Translations under genes and position numbers: made by a program
Part shown: in pieces, positions 17,315 to 26,292 of the stretch
Numbering within the stretch: position 1 is the stretch's first letter
How the letters are laid out: each line of letters starts with the position of its first letter
The notes under the pieces: model-generated
Told to the model about the DNA's origin: nothing
The model's database searches: none
Seen by the model: only the letters and a program-made list of their open reading frames with translations
NCBI GenBank assembly: GCA_035576005.1
Contig: DATLXH010000147.1
Coordinates: 1 to 59,090, forward strand
Reading direction: 5' to 3'
From: DATLXH01 sp035576005
GTDB lineage: Bacteria; Acidobacteriota; Thermoanaerobaculia; Gp7-AA8
Length of the DNA: 59,090 nucleotides

Positions 17315-19825
17315 ATGACGCGCTTTTTCGAACGGCTCACGGCGGCCGTCGTCGAGCATCGCCGCCGCACTCTGCTCGTGGCCGCGGTTCTCTTTCTAGC
17401 CGCGATAGGCATCGCCTCGCGACTCGAGCTCGATCCCGACATCCTGAATCTCGTTCCCCGTAAAAACCGCGAGATCAACGAGTTCCGCCACGTTCTGACG
17501 GGCCTCGGCACGATCGATCAACATCTGGTCGCCGTCACATTGCCGCCGAACGCCGATGCTGCTGCCTACGCGCCGCTGATCGCGTCCCTCGCCGCGAAAT
17601 TCCGCGGGCTCCCCTCAGTGGCGTCGGTCGACGCCGAGATCCCGGATGTCGTCGACGTAGTGAAGGAGATGCTGCCGTACGCGCTGCTCTATTTCTCCCC
17701 GGAGGATCTGCCGAAGATCGAAGCCAGGCTCACGGATGCTGCCATTCGTGCCTCGGTCGAGCAGAACGCCGCGATGCTGCAGACGCCGCAATCGTCCGTC
17801 GTCAAACAGTTGATCGAGTGGGACCCGTTTCGTCTCGCGCCGCTTCTTCTGGAGAAAGCTCGACCGGGAGGCGGGGGGCTGAACGTCGACGCTTCAACAG
17901 GATTCATTCTGTCGAGCGATCGGCGGATGTTCCTCGTCAACGTCAAACCGCGGAGGTCCGCGCAGGACATTCCGTTCGCGCGCACGCTGCTGCGCGACTC
18001 CGAGAAACTCACCGCCGAGGCGGTCGACGAGTTTCTTCGCGGCGATCCGGAGTCGAAGCGGCCGGCCATCGAGTTTGCCGGCGGGTATGCCATCGCGGTC
18101 GCCGACGCAGCTCTCATCAGAAAGGATGTGACCATCAACGTCGTCACGTCGCTGGTCCTGATTCTCCTTCTGTTTCTCTACGCCTTCCGAAGCTTCGCCT
18201 CCATCCTCTACGCCTCGGCGCCGATGGTCCTGTCAATCGGCGTTACGTTCGGGTTCGCCGCGCTGGTCCTCGGCAAGCTCTCGTCGGCCAGCGCCGTCTT
18301 CGGTGCGCTCGTGGCGGGGCTGGGGATCGACTTCGTCACGATCGCCTATGAACGTTACCTCGACCTGCGCAACGCCGGCCATCCCGTGCCCGTTGCACTC
18401 ACTCGCAGTTACGGTGCGACGATGCCTGGCGTCCTCGTCGCAGCGATCACCACCGCCGGCACGTTCTACGCGTATCTACTGACTGACTACCGCGGGATGA
18501 GTGAGCTCGGTCTCCTGGTCGGAACGGGAGTCGTTCTCTTCTTTGCGGCGGTGGCGCTGCTGCTACCGGCCCTCATCGCATCGGTCGACGGCCGACGAAC
18601 TGCGCACAAGCGCGTGGAGCTCCGTTCCTTCGGCTCGCAACATTTGATGAACCTTGCTGTACGGCGACCGGTCGCGACCATTGTCCTCTGGGGAGTGGCA
18701 GTCGCTGGAGCGGCGGTCGCAGCGCGGAACGTGAGTTTCGACCCGGAGATCTCGAGCTTTCGATCGAAGAACAACCCCGCGACGGCGGTGCAGGAGCGCG
18801 TGTCGAAATCGTTCGGACAGGGGTTCAGCGCCATGCTGTACGTGGAGGAGAGACCAACATTGAGCGCAGCGATCGATGCGACTGCGGCACAGCGACCGGC
18901 GCTCGACCGCCTTGCAGCCGGAGGAAGTATCGGGACGTACCAGTCGATTGCCACGCTCCTCCCGCCGCTCGGGCAACAGACCCAGATGATCGCGCTCGCG
19001 GCTCAGAGGCGCGACACAACCCTGAACGTAGAGCACATCGAAGGTGTGTTCCGCCAGTCGCTGGAAGCGAACGGCTTCCGAGCGACGGCGTTCGACGACT
19101 ACCTCGAGACCTTCCGCCAGATGCTTCAGCCAGAGCGACCGCTTGACTATTCGGCGCTCCAGCGCACGAGCCTCGCGCCGGTACTACAACGCTTCGTAAA
19201 GCAACATGGCGATCGCTGGATGAGCGTGACTTACCTCTATCCGAAGAATGGGGCATGGCCGTCGGACGTGCCGGAGCCGATCATGCGGTGGCGGGACACC
19301 ACCGGCGGCGTGGTCACCGGCGTGAATCTCGTGAGCATGACGCTGCGCCGGATCATCAAGCGCGATGCAGTGCGCTCGACGCTCTGGGGGTTCGTCGCCG
19401 TCTTCATTCTCTTCGTGCTTTTTCACCGTTCAGTGACTCGTGCGCTGCTGATGTTCCTGCCGCTCGTCGCCGGCTGCACGATGATGGTCGGATTGATGAG
19501 TGCATTCGGCCTCCGCTTCAACCTGGTGAATGCGTTCGTCGGATTGATGCTCGTTGGCGTGGCTACCGATTACGCGATCTACATCGTGCAGCGGTACGAT
19601 GAAGAACCGTCCTCCTTCGTAACACACGGTTCAGAGACTGCGAAGGCGGTGGCCATGGCTGCGATCACGTCGATGGTCGGTTTCGGCTCCTTCGTCACTT
19701 CGCACTTCCCGGGGATGCGCTCGATCGGGTACACCTCACTGCTCGGGATTGCGTTCAGTTGCCTCGCGGCCGTGACCCTGCTGCCGGCGGTTCTGACGCT
19801 GAAGACGAAACGAGGCAGCGCTTGA
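17315..19825 (+). CDS. MMPL/RND-family exporter
   Basis: An 836-residue membrane protein with two repeated halves. Each half has one helix (AVVEHRRRTLLVAAVLFLAA; LAVRRPVATIVLWGVAV), a large extracytoplasmic loop, and a block of five helices. The sterol-sensing-domain-like helices carry GLGIDFVTIAYERY in half one and GVATDYAIYIVQRYDE in half two, the charged residues that relay protons in MMPL transporters. The family moves lipids or hydrophobic compounds (mycobacterial MmpL, hopanoid HpnN) to the outer envelope. No adaptor or hopanoid gene is next to it, so the substrate is unknown. It is preceded by more than 300 bases of non-coding sequence and seems monocistronic. Confidence 0.9.
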   Translation: MTRFFERLTAAVVEHRRRTLLVAAVLFLAAIGIASRLELDPDILNLVPRKNREINEFRHVLTGLGTIDQHLVAVTLPPNADAAAYAPLIASLAAKFRGLPSVASVDAEIPDVVDVVKEMLPYALLYFSPEDLPKIEARLTDAAIRASVEQNAAMLQTPQSSVVKQLIEWDPFRLAPLLLEKARPGGGGLNVDASTGFILSSDRRMFLVNVKPRRSAQDIPFARTLLRDSEKLTAEAVDEFLRGDPESKRPAIEFAGGYAIAVADAALIRKDVTINVVTSLVLILLLFLYAFRSFASILYASAPMVLSIGVTFGFAALVLGKLSSASAVFGALVAGLGIDFVTIAYERYLDLRNAGHPVPVALTRSYGATMPGVLVAAITTAGTFYAYLLTDYRGMSELGLLVGTGVVLFFAAVALLLPALIASVDGRRTAHKRVELRSFGSQHLMNLAVRRPVATIVLWGVAVAGAAVAARNVSFDPEISSFRSKNNPATAVQERVSKSFGQGFSAMLYVEERPTLSAAIDATAAQRPALDRLAAGGSIGTYQSIATLLPPLGQQTQMIALAAQRRDTTLNVEHIEGVFRQSLEANGFRATAFDDYLETFRQMLQPERPLDYSALQRTSLAPVLQRFVKQHGDRWMSVTYLYPKNGAWPSDVPEPIMRWRDTTGGVVTGVNLVSMTLRRIIKRDAVRSTLWGFVAVFILFVLFHRSVTRALLMFLPLVAGCTMMVGLMSAFGLRFNLVNAFVGLMLVGVATDYAIYIVQRYDEEPSSFVTHGSETAKAVAMAAITSMVGFGSFVTSHFPGMRSIGYTSLLGIAFSCLAAVTLLPAVLTLKTKRGSA

Positions 19826-20083
19826 GCGCAGCCCTCAACACTGCAATCGCGGGATCAAGGCAGGGCGCTGCGGGCAAGCTGCCATTCTGAGCGACGTGCG
19901 CGGGCGGCGCAGCTGAACCTTCATCGCAACGGAAGATCAGTACAGCGATGCAGTCGTCCAGTGGATGAAACACACGATCGCGAAATCAACGGACGATCGG
20001 CAGCTGCTGCTGACGAGCGCGGGAATCAACGGCTCGGTACGACTCATGCGTACTCGTCATCAACTTTAACAAACGGAGTCGTC

Positions 20084-20308
20084 ATGCGCACCGTGGTTGT
20101 TTTCGATGTCATCGAGACCATGCTCGATCTCTCACCGCTGGACCGGCACTTCAGACGCGCTTTCGGTGACAAAAGCTGGCGATCCGGCTGGTTCGCTCAG
20201 ATGCTGCAGCTTGCCATGACCATGTCTGCTTCTACCTCGTGGGGATCAAGTGATCGGCCGCCGCCCCGGCAGATCGTTGATGAGCCATTCGTGCGACTGT
20301 ACGCCTGA
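20084..20308 (+). pseudogene. N-terminal fragment of a type II haloacid dehalogenase-like gene
   Basis: ATG 20084, behind GGAG, opens with RTVVVFDVIETMLDLSPLD and RRAFGDKSWRSGWFAQMLQL, the start of type II (L-2-)haloacid dehalogenase-like HAD proteins; the first Asp of VFDVIETM is the nucleophile. Homology stops after about 45 of some 220 residues and the frame ends in unrelated sequence. No later HAD motif appears before the YihY gene. I infer deletion of the 3' part. Confidence 0.65.
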
Positions 20309-20336
20309 TCATGTGCGGAATTCCAGAAGACGTATG

Positions 20337-21230
20337 ACATTCTGGCCCCTTGCGCCAAGAGTATTTCGTCGCCTGATCGACGCCGTCACCAGGTTCGGGC
20401 GGGCGTGGTCCCGCGACCATGCCGCGCTCATGGCGGCCGGCGTGGCCTTCTATGCGATCTTCTCGATCGCCCCGCTTCTGTCGCTGATGATGACCGCCGC
20501 CTCATTCTTCTGGACCCGCGAGGGCGCACGCGAGCAGGTCATCGAATCGATAAGGCAATTCGTGTCGCCCAGGACGGCTGCGGCCCTCAGCGACATCGCT
20601 GAGACCGTTGCCAGCCGGCGATCCTCCGGCCTGACGATTTTCAGCGTGGTTCTGCTCATGTTTGGTGCGTCCGCGGTGTTCAATCATCTTCGCACCGCGC
20701 TCCACATCATTCTCGATGTTCCCAGGAACGAACGGCGTGCATGGCTGAATCTCGCGATATCGAGGCTCATCGCCGTCGCCATGGTCATCGCCGTCATGCT
20801 GTTCCTCATGCTCAGCCTTGCCGTCACGGCAAGTGTGACCCTGGCCATACGGTTTTTCCCCGATCGAGTTCCAGCCGACTACGTTGTCTGGCAAGTCGTC
20901 GACCTCGCCTTTTCAGCGGGGATGCTCGCTTTCCTGGCCATGCTGGCATTGCGTTACGTACCCGACATCCGCATGCCATGGAAGTATGTGATGCGCGGCG
21001 CGGCCGCTGCCGCGCTTCTCTTCTCGGCTGGTCGTTATGCGGTCGCTGCTTACCTTCGAAACGCCAACATCCTGAGCGTGTACGGTGCGGCCGGATCTCT
21101 CTTCATCGTCCTGCTCGCCGTCTATTTCGCGGTGTTGTCGCTTTTCGTCGGCGCAGAGGTTATGGCATTGTCGGTCCGAGCGGGCCAACCATCGGGAGCG
21201 GCGGGTGCCGCTCCTCCCCCGGCTCCATGA
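20337..21230 (+). CDS. YihY/virulence factor BrkB family membrane protein
   Basis: A 297-residue protein with the BrkB/YihY pattern: soluble N-terminus, DHAALMAAGVAFYAIFSIAP at the first helix, and about six helices in total. Other family motifs are VFNHLRTALHIILDVP and ILSVYGAAGSLFIVLLAVYF near the C-terminus. The tail is Ala/Pro-rich. The family was once called ribonuclease BN by mistake; current evidence makes it an inner-membrane transporter or channel of unknown substrate. The first codon is placed at ATG 20337, where homology begins; the frame is open upstream but that part overlaps the HAD fragment. Confidence 0.85.
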   Translation, partial: TFWPLAPRVFRRLIDAVTRFGRAWSRDHAALMAAGVAFYAIFSIAPLLSLMMTAASFFWTREGAREQVIESIRQFVSPRTAAALSDIAETVASRRSSGLTIFSVVLLMFGASAVFNHLRTALHIILDVPRNERRAWLNLAISRLIAVAMVIAVMLFLMLSLAVTASVTLAIRFFPDRVPADYVVWQVVDLAFSAGMLAFLAMLALRYVPDIRMPWKYVMRGAAAAALLFSAGRYAVAAYLRNANILSVYGAAGSLFIVLLAVYFAVLSLFVGAEVMALSVRAGQPSGAAGAAPPPAP

Positions 21231-21306
21231 AATGGCCATCGCTAGGGCGCGAGGATCATGCGGGTCAGGCCCCTGCTTGAGTCCATTTGTCCGGCCATTG
21301 CCGTCA

Positions 21307-21519
21307 TCATGTTGCGGCACGCTTCAGGATTTTTGACATGTGCTCGGCCATGCGGGCGCGCGGCTCGGAGTTCTGCATCATCGGCTCAGTCACCTGCTGC
21401 ATCATGTTCGGATCGCTCATCATGCGATCCAGGCGCGAGGTCGCTCCGTGGATCTTCAGAATGTTCGCTATGGCGCCGCTGGCGCCGGCGACGCGCAGGT
21501 TCGCCGTGACTCTGATCAT
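21307..21519 (-). CDS. Small Met-rich unknown protein
   Basis: A 70-residue product ending RMMSDPNMMQQVTEPMMQ and RARMAEHMSKILKR. Runs of Met with Asp/Pro/Gln resemble the helical Met-rich segment of small secreted proteins that often sit beside copper or DUF305 genes. There is no signal peptide in this frame, so it may be the C-terminal part of a longer, decayed gene. It is antisense between YihY and the DUF305 gene. Metal relation is inferred only from composition and neighbour. Confidence 0.45.
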   Translation of the reverse strand: MIRVTANLRVAGASGAIANILKIHGATSRLDRMMSDPNMMQQVTEPMMQNSEPRARMAEHMSKILKRAAT

Positions 21520-21612
21520 CTTCTCAATATGACGCCGTGCGCTGACGCGGGGTCCACTTCGGGGATGGTACTTGCCTTGCAGCCCCGTCGAGTTCGATTA
21601 GGAAGGGGCCCC

Positions 21613-22164
21613 ATGGAAAATCACCAGCTCGAAAGCCAGAGTGGACACGGAAACTACCTGCGCTTTTTTCTGATGATCGCCACCTCGACGGTGGTCATGT
21701 TCATCCTTATGTACGTGCATTCCTACCAGGTCCTCGACCATGCCTGGTTCAGCGAGACCCGGATGTTCATGGCGCTGATCATGGCCGCGGCCATGATGGC
21801 CATCATGCTGGGCTACATGATGGGGATGTACAAAGACCGGAAAAAGAACGCAGCCATCTTCGCCTTCGCTGCCCTTCTTCTCGTCGCGTCGATCTGGCTG
21901 GTACGCAGCCAGATCACGGTCAGCGACGTCGACTACATGGAGGGGATGATCCCCCATCACTCGATCGCCATCCTGACGAGCGCGCGCGCGCGCATCGAAG
22001 ACCCGCGCGTGCGCAAGCTCGCCGATGAGATCATCGAGGCGCAGCGGCGAGAGATCAGCGAAATGGAGTGGCTGATCCGCGACATCCGCACCCACGGGCT
22101 CGCCGCGACGCGAGCCGAGGCGGATGCGCGGCCGGTTCCGAGGTTCTCGGCTGCACCGGAATAG
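21613..22164 (+). CDS. Membrane-anchored DUF305 protein
   Basis: A 183-residue protein with three N-terminal helices (FFLMIATSTVVMFILMYV; MFMALIMAAAMMAIMLGYMM; AAIFAFAALLLVASIWLV) and a C-terminal DUF305 helical domain. The domain's key segment is YMEGMIPHHSIAILTSARAR, with the paired His of the usual HHxMA motif, followed by LADEIIEAQRREISEMEWL. DUF305 proteins often accompany copper-handling systems and the His pair may bind metal. Met-rich transmembrane segments fit that idea. GGAAGGGG precedes the ATG. No copper pump is nearby, so the role is uncertain. Confidence 0.85.
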   Translation: MENHQLESQSGHGNYLRFFLMIATSTVVMFILMYVHSYQVLDHAWFSETRMFMALIMAAAMMAIMLGYMMGMYKDRKKNAAIFAFAALLLVASIWLVRSQITVSDVDYMEGMIPHHSIAILTSARARIEDPRVRKLADEIIEAQRREISEMEWLIRDIRTHGLAATRAEADARPVPRFSAAPE

Positions 22165-22269
22165 CATGCACGCCCTTCACATGACCATCGGTCTGGATTG
22201 GTCTGTTGATGCGGATGACGATGGTCGGCAAATTCAGCTCGGCGACGAGAACGACTTTTCTCAACATCC

Positions 22270-23877
22270 GTGACAGAATCGGGTCATGGTCGCTTCCACA
22301 GACTCATCGCCGCGATTCCGGGCCGAGAGGCCCCTCGATTCGGAAGGCATTCGGTAGTGCGCCAGCTTGCGCTGCTCTTCGCACTGGCCATTACCTGCCT
22401 CGTGGCGCCGCTCCACGGCGACGAGACCTCAGACGCCATTCGCGGTCTGCTCGAAGCGGATACATGGTCGTCGCTCTCCATCGGTGGTCAGCACATTCAC
22501 GACCCGGGCGATCTGGTCGCCGTCTACCAGGATCGCGACTATGCTCCGGTGTGGGTCTCCGATCCTGCCCGTCTGCGTGCGTTGCTCGGCGTGCTGGATG
22601 GAGCGGAGAGCCACGGACTCCGCCGCGGCGACTATCACTACAAGAGCATTGCTGAGCGTGCCGGGCTGTCGCTCACGGGCAGCGCCGCCGCCGAGCTCGA
22701 ACTACTGGCGAGTGACGCGTTTCTGACGTACGCCCTTCATCTTGGCCGTGGCAAAGTAACCGAGGAGCGCATCGCGGACTGGAACATCGATCGTCCCGAC
22801 GTCGACCTGCGTGCACGCCTGGTGCGAGCCGCGAAGGGTGATCCCGCCGCCAGCATTGCGGATTTGCTTCCGCGGAACCCGGGTTACGACCGGCTGCGCG
22901 AAGCCCTCGAGCGGTATCGTTCGATCGCAGGTGAAGGCGGATGGAAGCCGCTCAGCGGAGGCGCCTCGCTGCGCGCCAGCGACCATGGCGCGGGAGGCGC
23001 GGCGCTGCGAAAACGGCTCGGCATCACCGGCGATCTCGCGCCCGACGCCGGCAATGCATTCGACGACTCGCTCGATGCAGCCGTGCGTCGATTCCAGTCG
23101 CGCAACGGTCTCGATCCGGATGGCGTCGTTGGTCCTGCAACCCGCGCCGCGCTCAATGTTCCGGTGGCGAAACGCATCGAACAGATCACGATCAATCTGG
23201 AGCGCTGGCGGTGGCTGAAGGCCGACCTCGGCGAGCGCTACGTGCTCGTGAACATCGCCGGCTTCAATGCCGGGCTTTACGACGACGACCGCCTGACGCT
23301 CGGAATGCGCGCCATCGTCGGCAAACCCTACCGCCGCACTCCGATCTTCAGCGATGACATCCGTTACATCGTTTTCAGTCCCTACTGGAACATCCCCTCG
23401 TCCATCGCCCATGACGAGATTCTGCCCAAGGGCACGGACTACATGCGCCAACACGACATCGAAGTGCTCCCCAGCGGTCGCCTCCGCCAACTCCCCGGAC
23501 CCGAGAATGCCCTCGGTCGCGTGAAGTTCATGTTCCCGAACCGTTTTAGCGTCTACCTCCACGACACCCCGGCCCGTGAGCTGTTCAAACAGACTTCACG
23601 CTCGTTCAGCCACGGCTGTATCCGGCTGGCAAAGCCGCTGCAGCTGGCAGAGGAGTTACTGCGCAACCAGGGGTGGACGATGGAGAAGGTCGAAAGCGCC
23701 GTGGAACGAAGCTCACCGCTGACGGTGAACCTGGAGAAGAGCGTTCCCGTGCACATTCTCTACTGGACCGCGTGGGTCGACGAATCAGGAACGGTTCAAT
23801 TCCGCCACGACGTTTACGGGCGTGATGGCGCTGTTTCGCGAGCGCTTCGCGAGCGGCCCGATGGAAAGGGCGAATGA
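22270..23877 (+). CDS. YcbB/LdtD-type L,D-transpeptidase
   Basis: A 535-residue exported enzyme. A hydrophobic segment around residues 31-46 (VRQLALLFALAITCLVAP) is a signal peptide or anchor, preceded by a long basic leader, so the true start may lie slightly further in. An N-terminal helical scaffold domain (YAPVWVSD, YALHLGRGKV) is followed by a peptidoglycan-binding domain (AVRRFQSRNGLDPDGVVGPATRAALN) and the YkuD catalytic domain with YLHDTPARELFKQ and SHGCIRLAKP, containing catalytic Cys and His. It makes 3-3 cross-links in peptidoglycan in the periplasm. Size and order match E. coli LdtD. Confidence 0.9.
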   Translation: MTESGHGRFHRLIAAIPGREAPRFGRHSVVRQLALLFALAITCLVAPLHGDETSDAIRGLLEADTWSSLSIGGQHIHDPGDLVAVYQDRDYAPVWVSDPARLRALLGVLDGAESHGLRRGDYHYKSIAERAGLSLTGSAAAELELLASDAFLTYALHLGRGKVTEERIADWNIDRPDVDLRARLVRAAKGDPAASIADLLPRNPGYDRLREALERYRSIAGEGGWKPLSGGASLRASDHGAGGAALRKRLGITGDLAPDAGNAFDDSLDAAVRRFQSRNGLDPDGVVGPATRAALNVPVAKRIEQITINLERWRWLKADLGERYVLVNIAGFNAGLYDDDRLTLGMRAIVGKPYRRTPIFSDDIRYIVFSPYWNIPSSIAHDEILPKGTDYMRQHDIEVLPSGRLRQLPGPENALGRVKFMFPNRFSVYLHDTPARELFKQTSRSFSHGCIRLAKPLQLAEELLRNQGWTMEKVESAVERSSPLTVNLEKSVPVHILYWTAWVDESGTVQFRHDVYGRDGAVSRALRERPDGKGE

Positions 23878-23971
23878 GTTTCGAAGTTGGACCCCCGAAC
23901 AGCTTCTGTGATCAATGGCGATCGACTCGCAGCCATAGTTACCTGACAACATCACCCGTCGAGGACGGAAC

Positions 23972-24466
23972 ATGACAGCCAGCCAGACAAATACGATCTT
24001 CGCAGCCGCGGCAGTGATCGCGATCGCTGTAAGTTCCTTCGCCTGTCAACGCGCTGACAACTCTCGATCCACGACGATGTCACCGATACCTGGGACACCG
24101 GGGCCCCCCTCCGCGGCGTCGCAAACGATCGGCCGGACGCCCATCGTCACTACGTCCGGGAGTCCATCCCCGTGGAAAAACGATCGCATAGAGTTCGAGC
24201 CGGTGGTTCTTTACGACCACTCGATCAGCGTGCGAAAGCTCATCCCCGCTATCCCGACAGTCTTCCGCGTGACCAATCGAGGCACCACGCCGCACCAGCT
24301 GATCATCGAAGGCAAACGGATGCGAGCGTCCCTCCCCGCTCCGCTCCAGCCGGGTCAAACGATGATTCTCCAGACACGCCTCGACGAAGATCGTTATACG
24401 TTCCGATACGCGGAAGCAGGCAATGCGGAGCAGGTGAACGTTTCCACCTATCGCCCAAACCAGTGA
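23972..24466 (+). CDS. Cupredoxin-like lipoprotein
   Basis: A 164-residue protein. The N-terminus has a hydrophobic run ending SSFACQ, a lipobox, so it is probably a lipoprotein. After a Ser/Pro/Thr-rich linker comes a beta-rich domain, with TVFRVTNRGTTPHQLIIEG, LQPGQTMILQTRLDEDRYTF and YAEAGNAEQV. This is the cupredoxin fold pattern, with a His in the HQLIIEG strand but without the usual Cys-x-x-x-His-x-x-x-Met loop. It is therefore probably not a blue copper protein. GAGGACGGAAC precedes ATG 23972. Function is unknown. Confidence 0.7.
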   Translation: MTASQTNTIFAAAAVIAIAVSSFACQRADNSRSTTMSPIPGTPGPPSAASQTIGRTPIVTTSGSPSPWKNDRIEFEPVVLYDHSISVRKLIPAIPTVFRVTNRGTTPHQLIIEGKRMRASLPAPLQPGQTMILQTRLDEDRYTFRYAEAGNAEQVNVSTYRPNQ

Positions 24467-24493
24467 CGCCACAACAGGTTGGGAAGAACGCAG

Positions 24494-25382
24494 ATGGTCA
24501 GCAGCGGACGTGCGATGCGAAGCGAAATGCGGGTTAGTGTGGCCGAAAAACCGCGACGGCGCGGTACGGCCGTCGAATCGCTCGGCAGACCCACCGGAAT
24601 GACGCGCGCGCGCGTAGCTGCATCGCTTGCTGGACTGGTCGGAGTCGTCGTCCTGATTGGTTACGTGGACTATGTCACTGGGCCGGAGATTGGTTTCTCA
24701 CTGTTCTACCTGATGCCGATCGTTGCTGCGGCGTGGTATTTCGGGCGGCGAGCGTCTCTAATCATCGCGAGTACCGCTGCCGCGTCGTGGTTTCTTGCGG
24801 ACTACGTCATCCGTGTGTCCCTTCCCTTATCCTTGTGGAACGGCCTCACCCGCCGGACTCCTGATCGCGATGCTGCGGGAGGACCGCCGTCGTGAAGCAG
24901 TGCTCGCACGGACCGACTCCGTCACACATTTGACGAACTCGCGCGGCTTCCTCGAACTTCTGGAAACCGCCGTTGGCCAGACGAAAGTCATCTGCGTGAT
25001 GTACGTCGATCTCGACAACTTCAAACGGGTGAACGATGCGTTCGGCCATGGTTCAGGCGACGCAGTCCTGGAACAGACAGCCGCTGCGCTTCGTGATTGT
25101 ATTCGAGCGACGGATGTGGCCGCTCGCGTGGGCGGCGACGAGTTCGCGGTGATTCTTCGAGAGATCGAGCTCGCCGATGCAGAGGCAATCGCCCGACGGA
25201 TCCTCGAGAAGGTTCGGCTGATCGCCCGTGACTTTGATGGCACTGGCCTGGGCGCGTCGCTGGGATTGGCGATCGCCCGGCGCTCAGTCTCTGCCGAAGA
25301 ACTGATCAAGGCTGCCGACGATGCGATGTATGACGCCAAACAGCGGGAGAAGGGTTCGTTCGCTGTCCGCGTGCTGTCGTAG
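24494..25382 (+). pseudogene. Membrane diguanylate cyclase, frameshifted between sensor and GGDEF domains
   Basis: ATG 24494 follows GGGAAG. The first frame encodes membrane helices (AASLAGLVGVVVLIGYVDYV; FSLFYLMPIVAAAWYFG; SLIIASTAAASWFLADYVI) ending in LWNGLTR. Near 24850-24858 the frame shifts by one; the second frame continues GLLIAMLREDRRREAV and a full GGDEF domain: DLDNFKRVNDAFGHGSGDAVL, active site RVGGDEFAV, and an inhibitory-site RATD five residues before it. The enzyme would make c-di-GMP from two GTP. One membrane helix seems to be missing at the junction, so this looks like a small deletion rather than only a base-call error. An internal start in the second frame could still give a soluble cyclase. 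Confidence 0.7.
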
Positions 25383-25439
25383 TTCGGTAACCCGGCTGAT
25401 ACGACCGGCAGGCCGTGAACTAGCGAAGTTGACGCCTGC

Positions 25440-25898
25440 CTACTCGCTCGCCTGTCCCGACTGCATGTAAAGCTCCGCGAGTTTGGCCTTCACCCCCTGA
25501 TCGGCGCGGGCGAGGTCGGCTGAGATTTCGTCCCGGCGCGCGAGGATCCCTTCGAGGACGACTCGTCTCTCAGAGCCGGCAGGCAGCTGCGTGCTGTTGA
25601 CAGCGCTGCACAGACCATCGAAGTACGCCGTGGCATTCTCGGCAGCGACGCCGAAGTTGTTCGCATTGGTCTCGTGCAGAACCTCGCCGAGACGCCCGTG
25701 CAGGCGTGCCACTTCGAGATCGAACTGCGTCTTTGCAAGCGTGGTCTGTGTCTCACCCAGGCGTTGCTATGCCTGGCGCGATTCCTCGGCGGCGCGACGA
25801 GCTCGCGACGAGCCCGGAAGATAGCCAGCGACGAAAATGAGCACTATCCCTGCGGCAACGGCGAGGCCGATGATCAGACGTTTTCGTGATGGGTCCAT
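25440..25898 (-). pseudogene. Single-helix coiled-coil protein interrupted by an in-frame TAG
   Basis: A strong AAGGAGGAGCAC precedes ATG 25898. The product starts with a membrane helix (LIIGLAVAAGIVLIFVAGYL) and then a charged helical region. Codon 44 is TAG (25767-25769), after which the same frame continues QRLGETQTTLAKTQFDLEVA and on without a break to 25440, 152 codons in total. The character of the protein is the same on both sides, so this is a nonsense mutation, a CAG-to-TAG type change, or an error. Intact, it would be an inner-membrane protein with a periplasmic coiled coil. The family is unknown. Confidence 0.7.
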
Positions 25899-26016
25899 GT
25901 GCTCCTCCTTGTGGTCGATGTTTCAGTATGGAGTAGTACTAGAGAATGGGTGCGTCGAACGATCCGCCGACCTTGCTCGACGTTTTCCATTTGGTTCCCT
26001 CCTGCCATTTCGGACA

Positions 26017-26205
26017 TCAGAACGACAACCGAACGATGGCTAAACGCTCGGTCGGTCCATCGTTAGCTACCGGCACCTGCCGGCCAGCCACGTCAAGCAG
26101 TACAACGATCTGCTTCTGCGCCTGCCGAGCAGCCTTTTCGGAAAGACGGGACGGCAAGGTGAGTGACACCGCAGGTTCCGGGAAGTCCGCAAGTGCCATT
26201 GCCAC
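26017..26205 (-). CDS. Small unknown protein or gene remnant
   Basis: A 62-residue product rich in beta-type segments, ALADFPEPAVSLTLPSRLSE and QIVVLLDVAGRQVPVANDG. The same frame extends upstream (RLFDQHDATQDSELTRV) to a TGA near 26300 with no start codon at a natural place, so this may be the tail of a truncated gene. It is followed by the interrupted coiled-coil gene and preceded by the histidine kinase, all on the minus strand. I do not recognise the family. Confidence 0.3.
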   Translation of the reverse strand: MAMALADFPEPAVSLTLPSRLSEKAARQAQKQIVVLLDVAGRQVPVANDGPTERLAIVRLSF

Positions 26206-26292
26206 GCGCGTGAGCTCCGAGTCCTGAGTGGCATCGTGTTGATCGAACAGGCGACAGCAACGGTCCCTTCGTCCAACCCGTGATCGCGGCGA

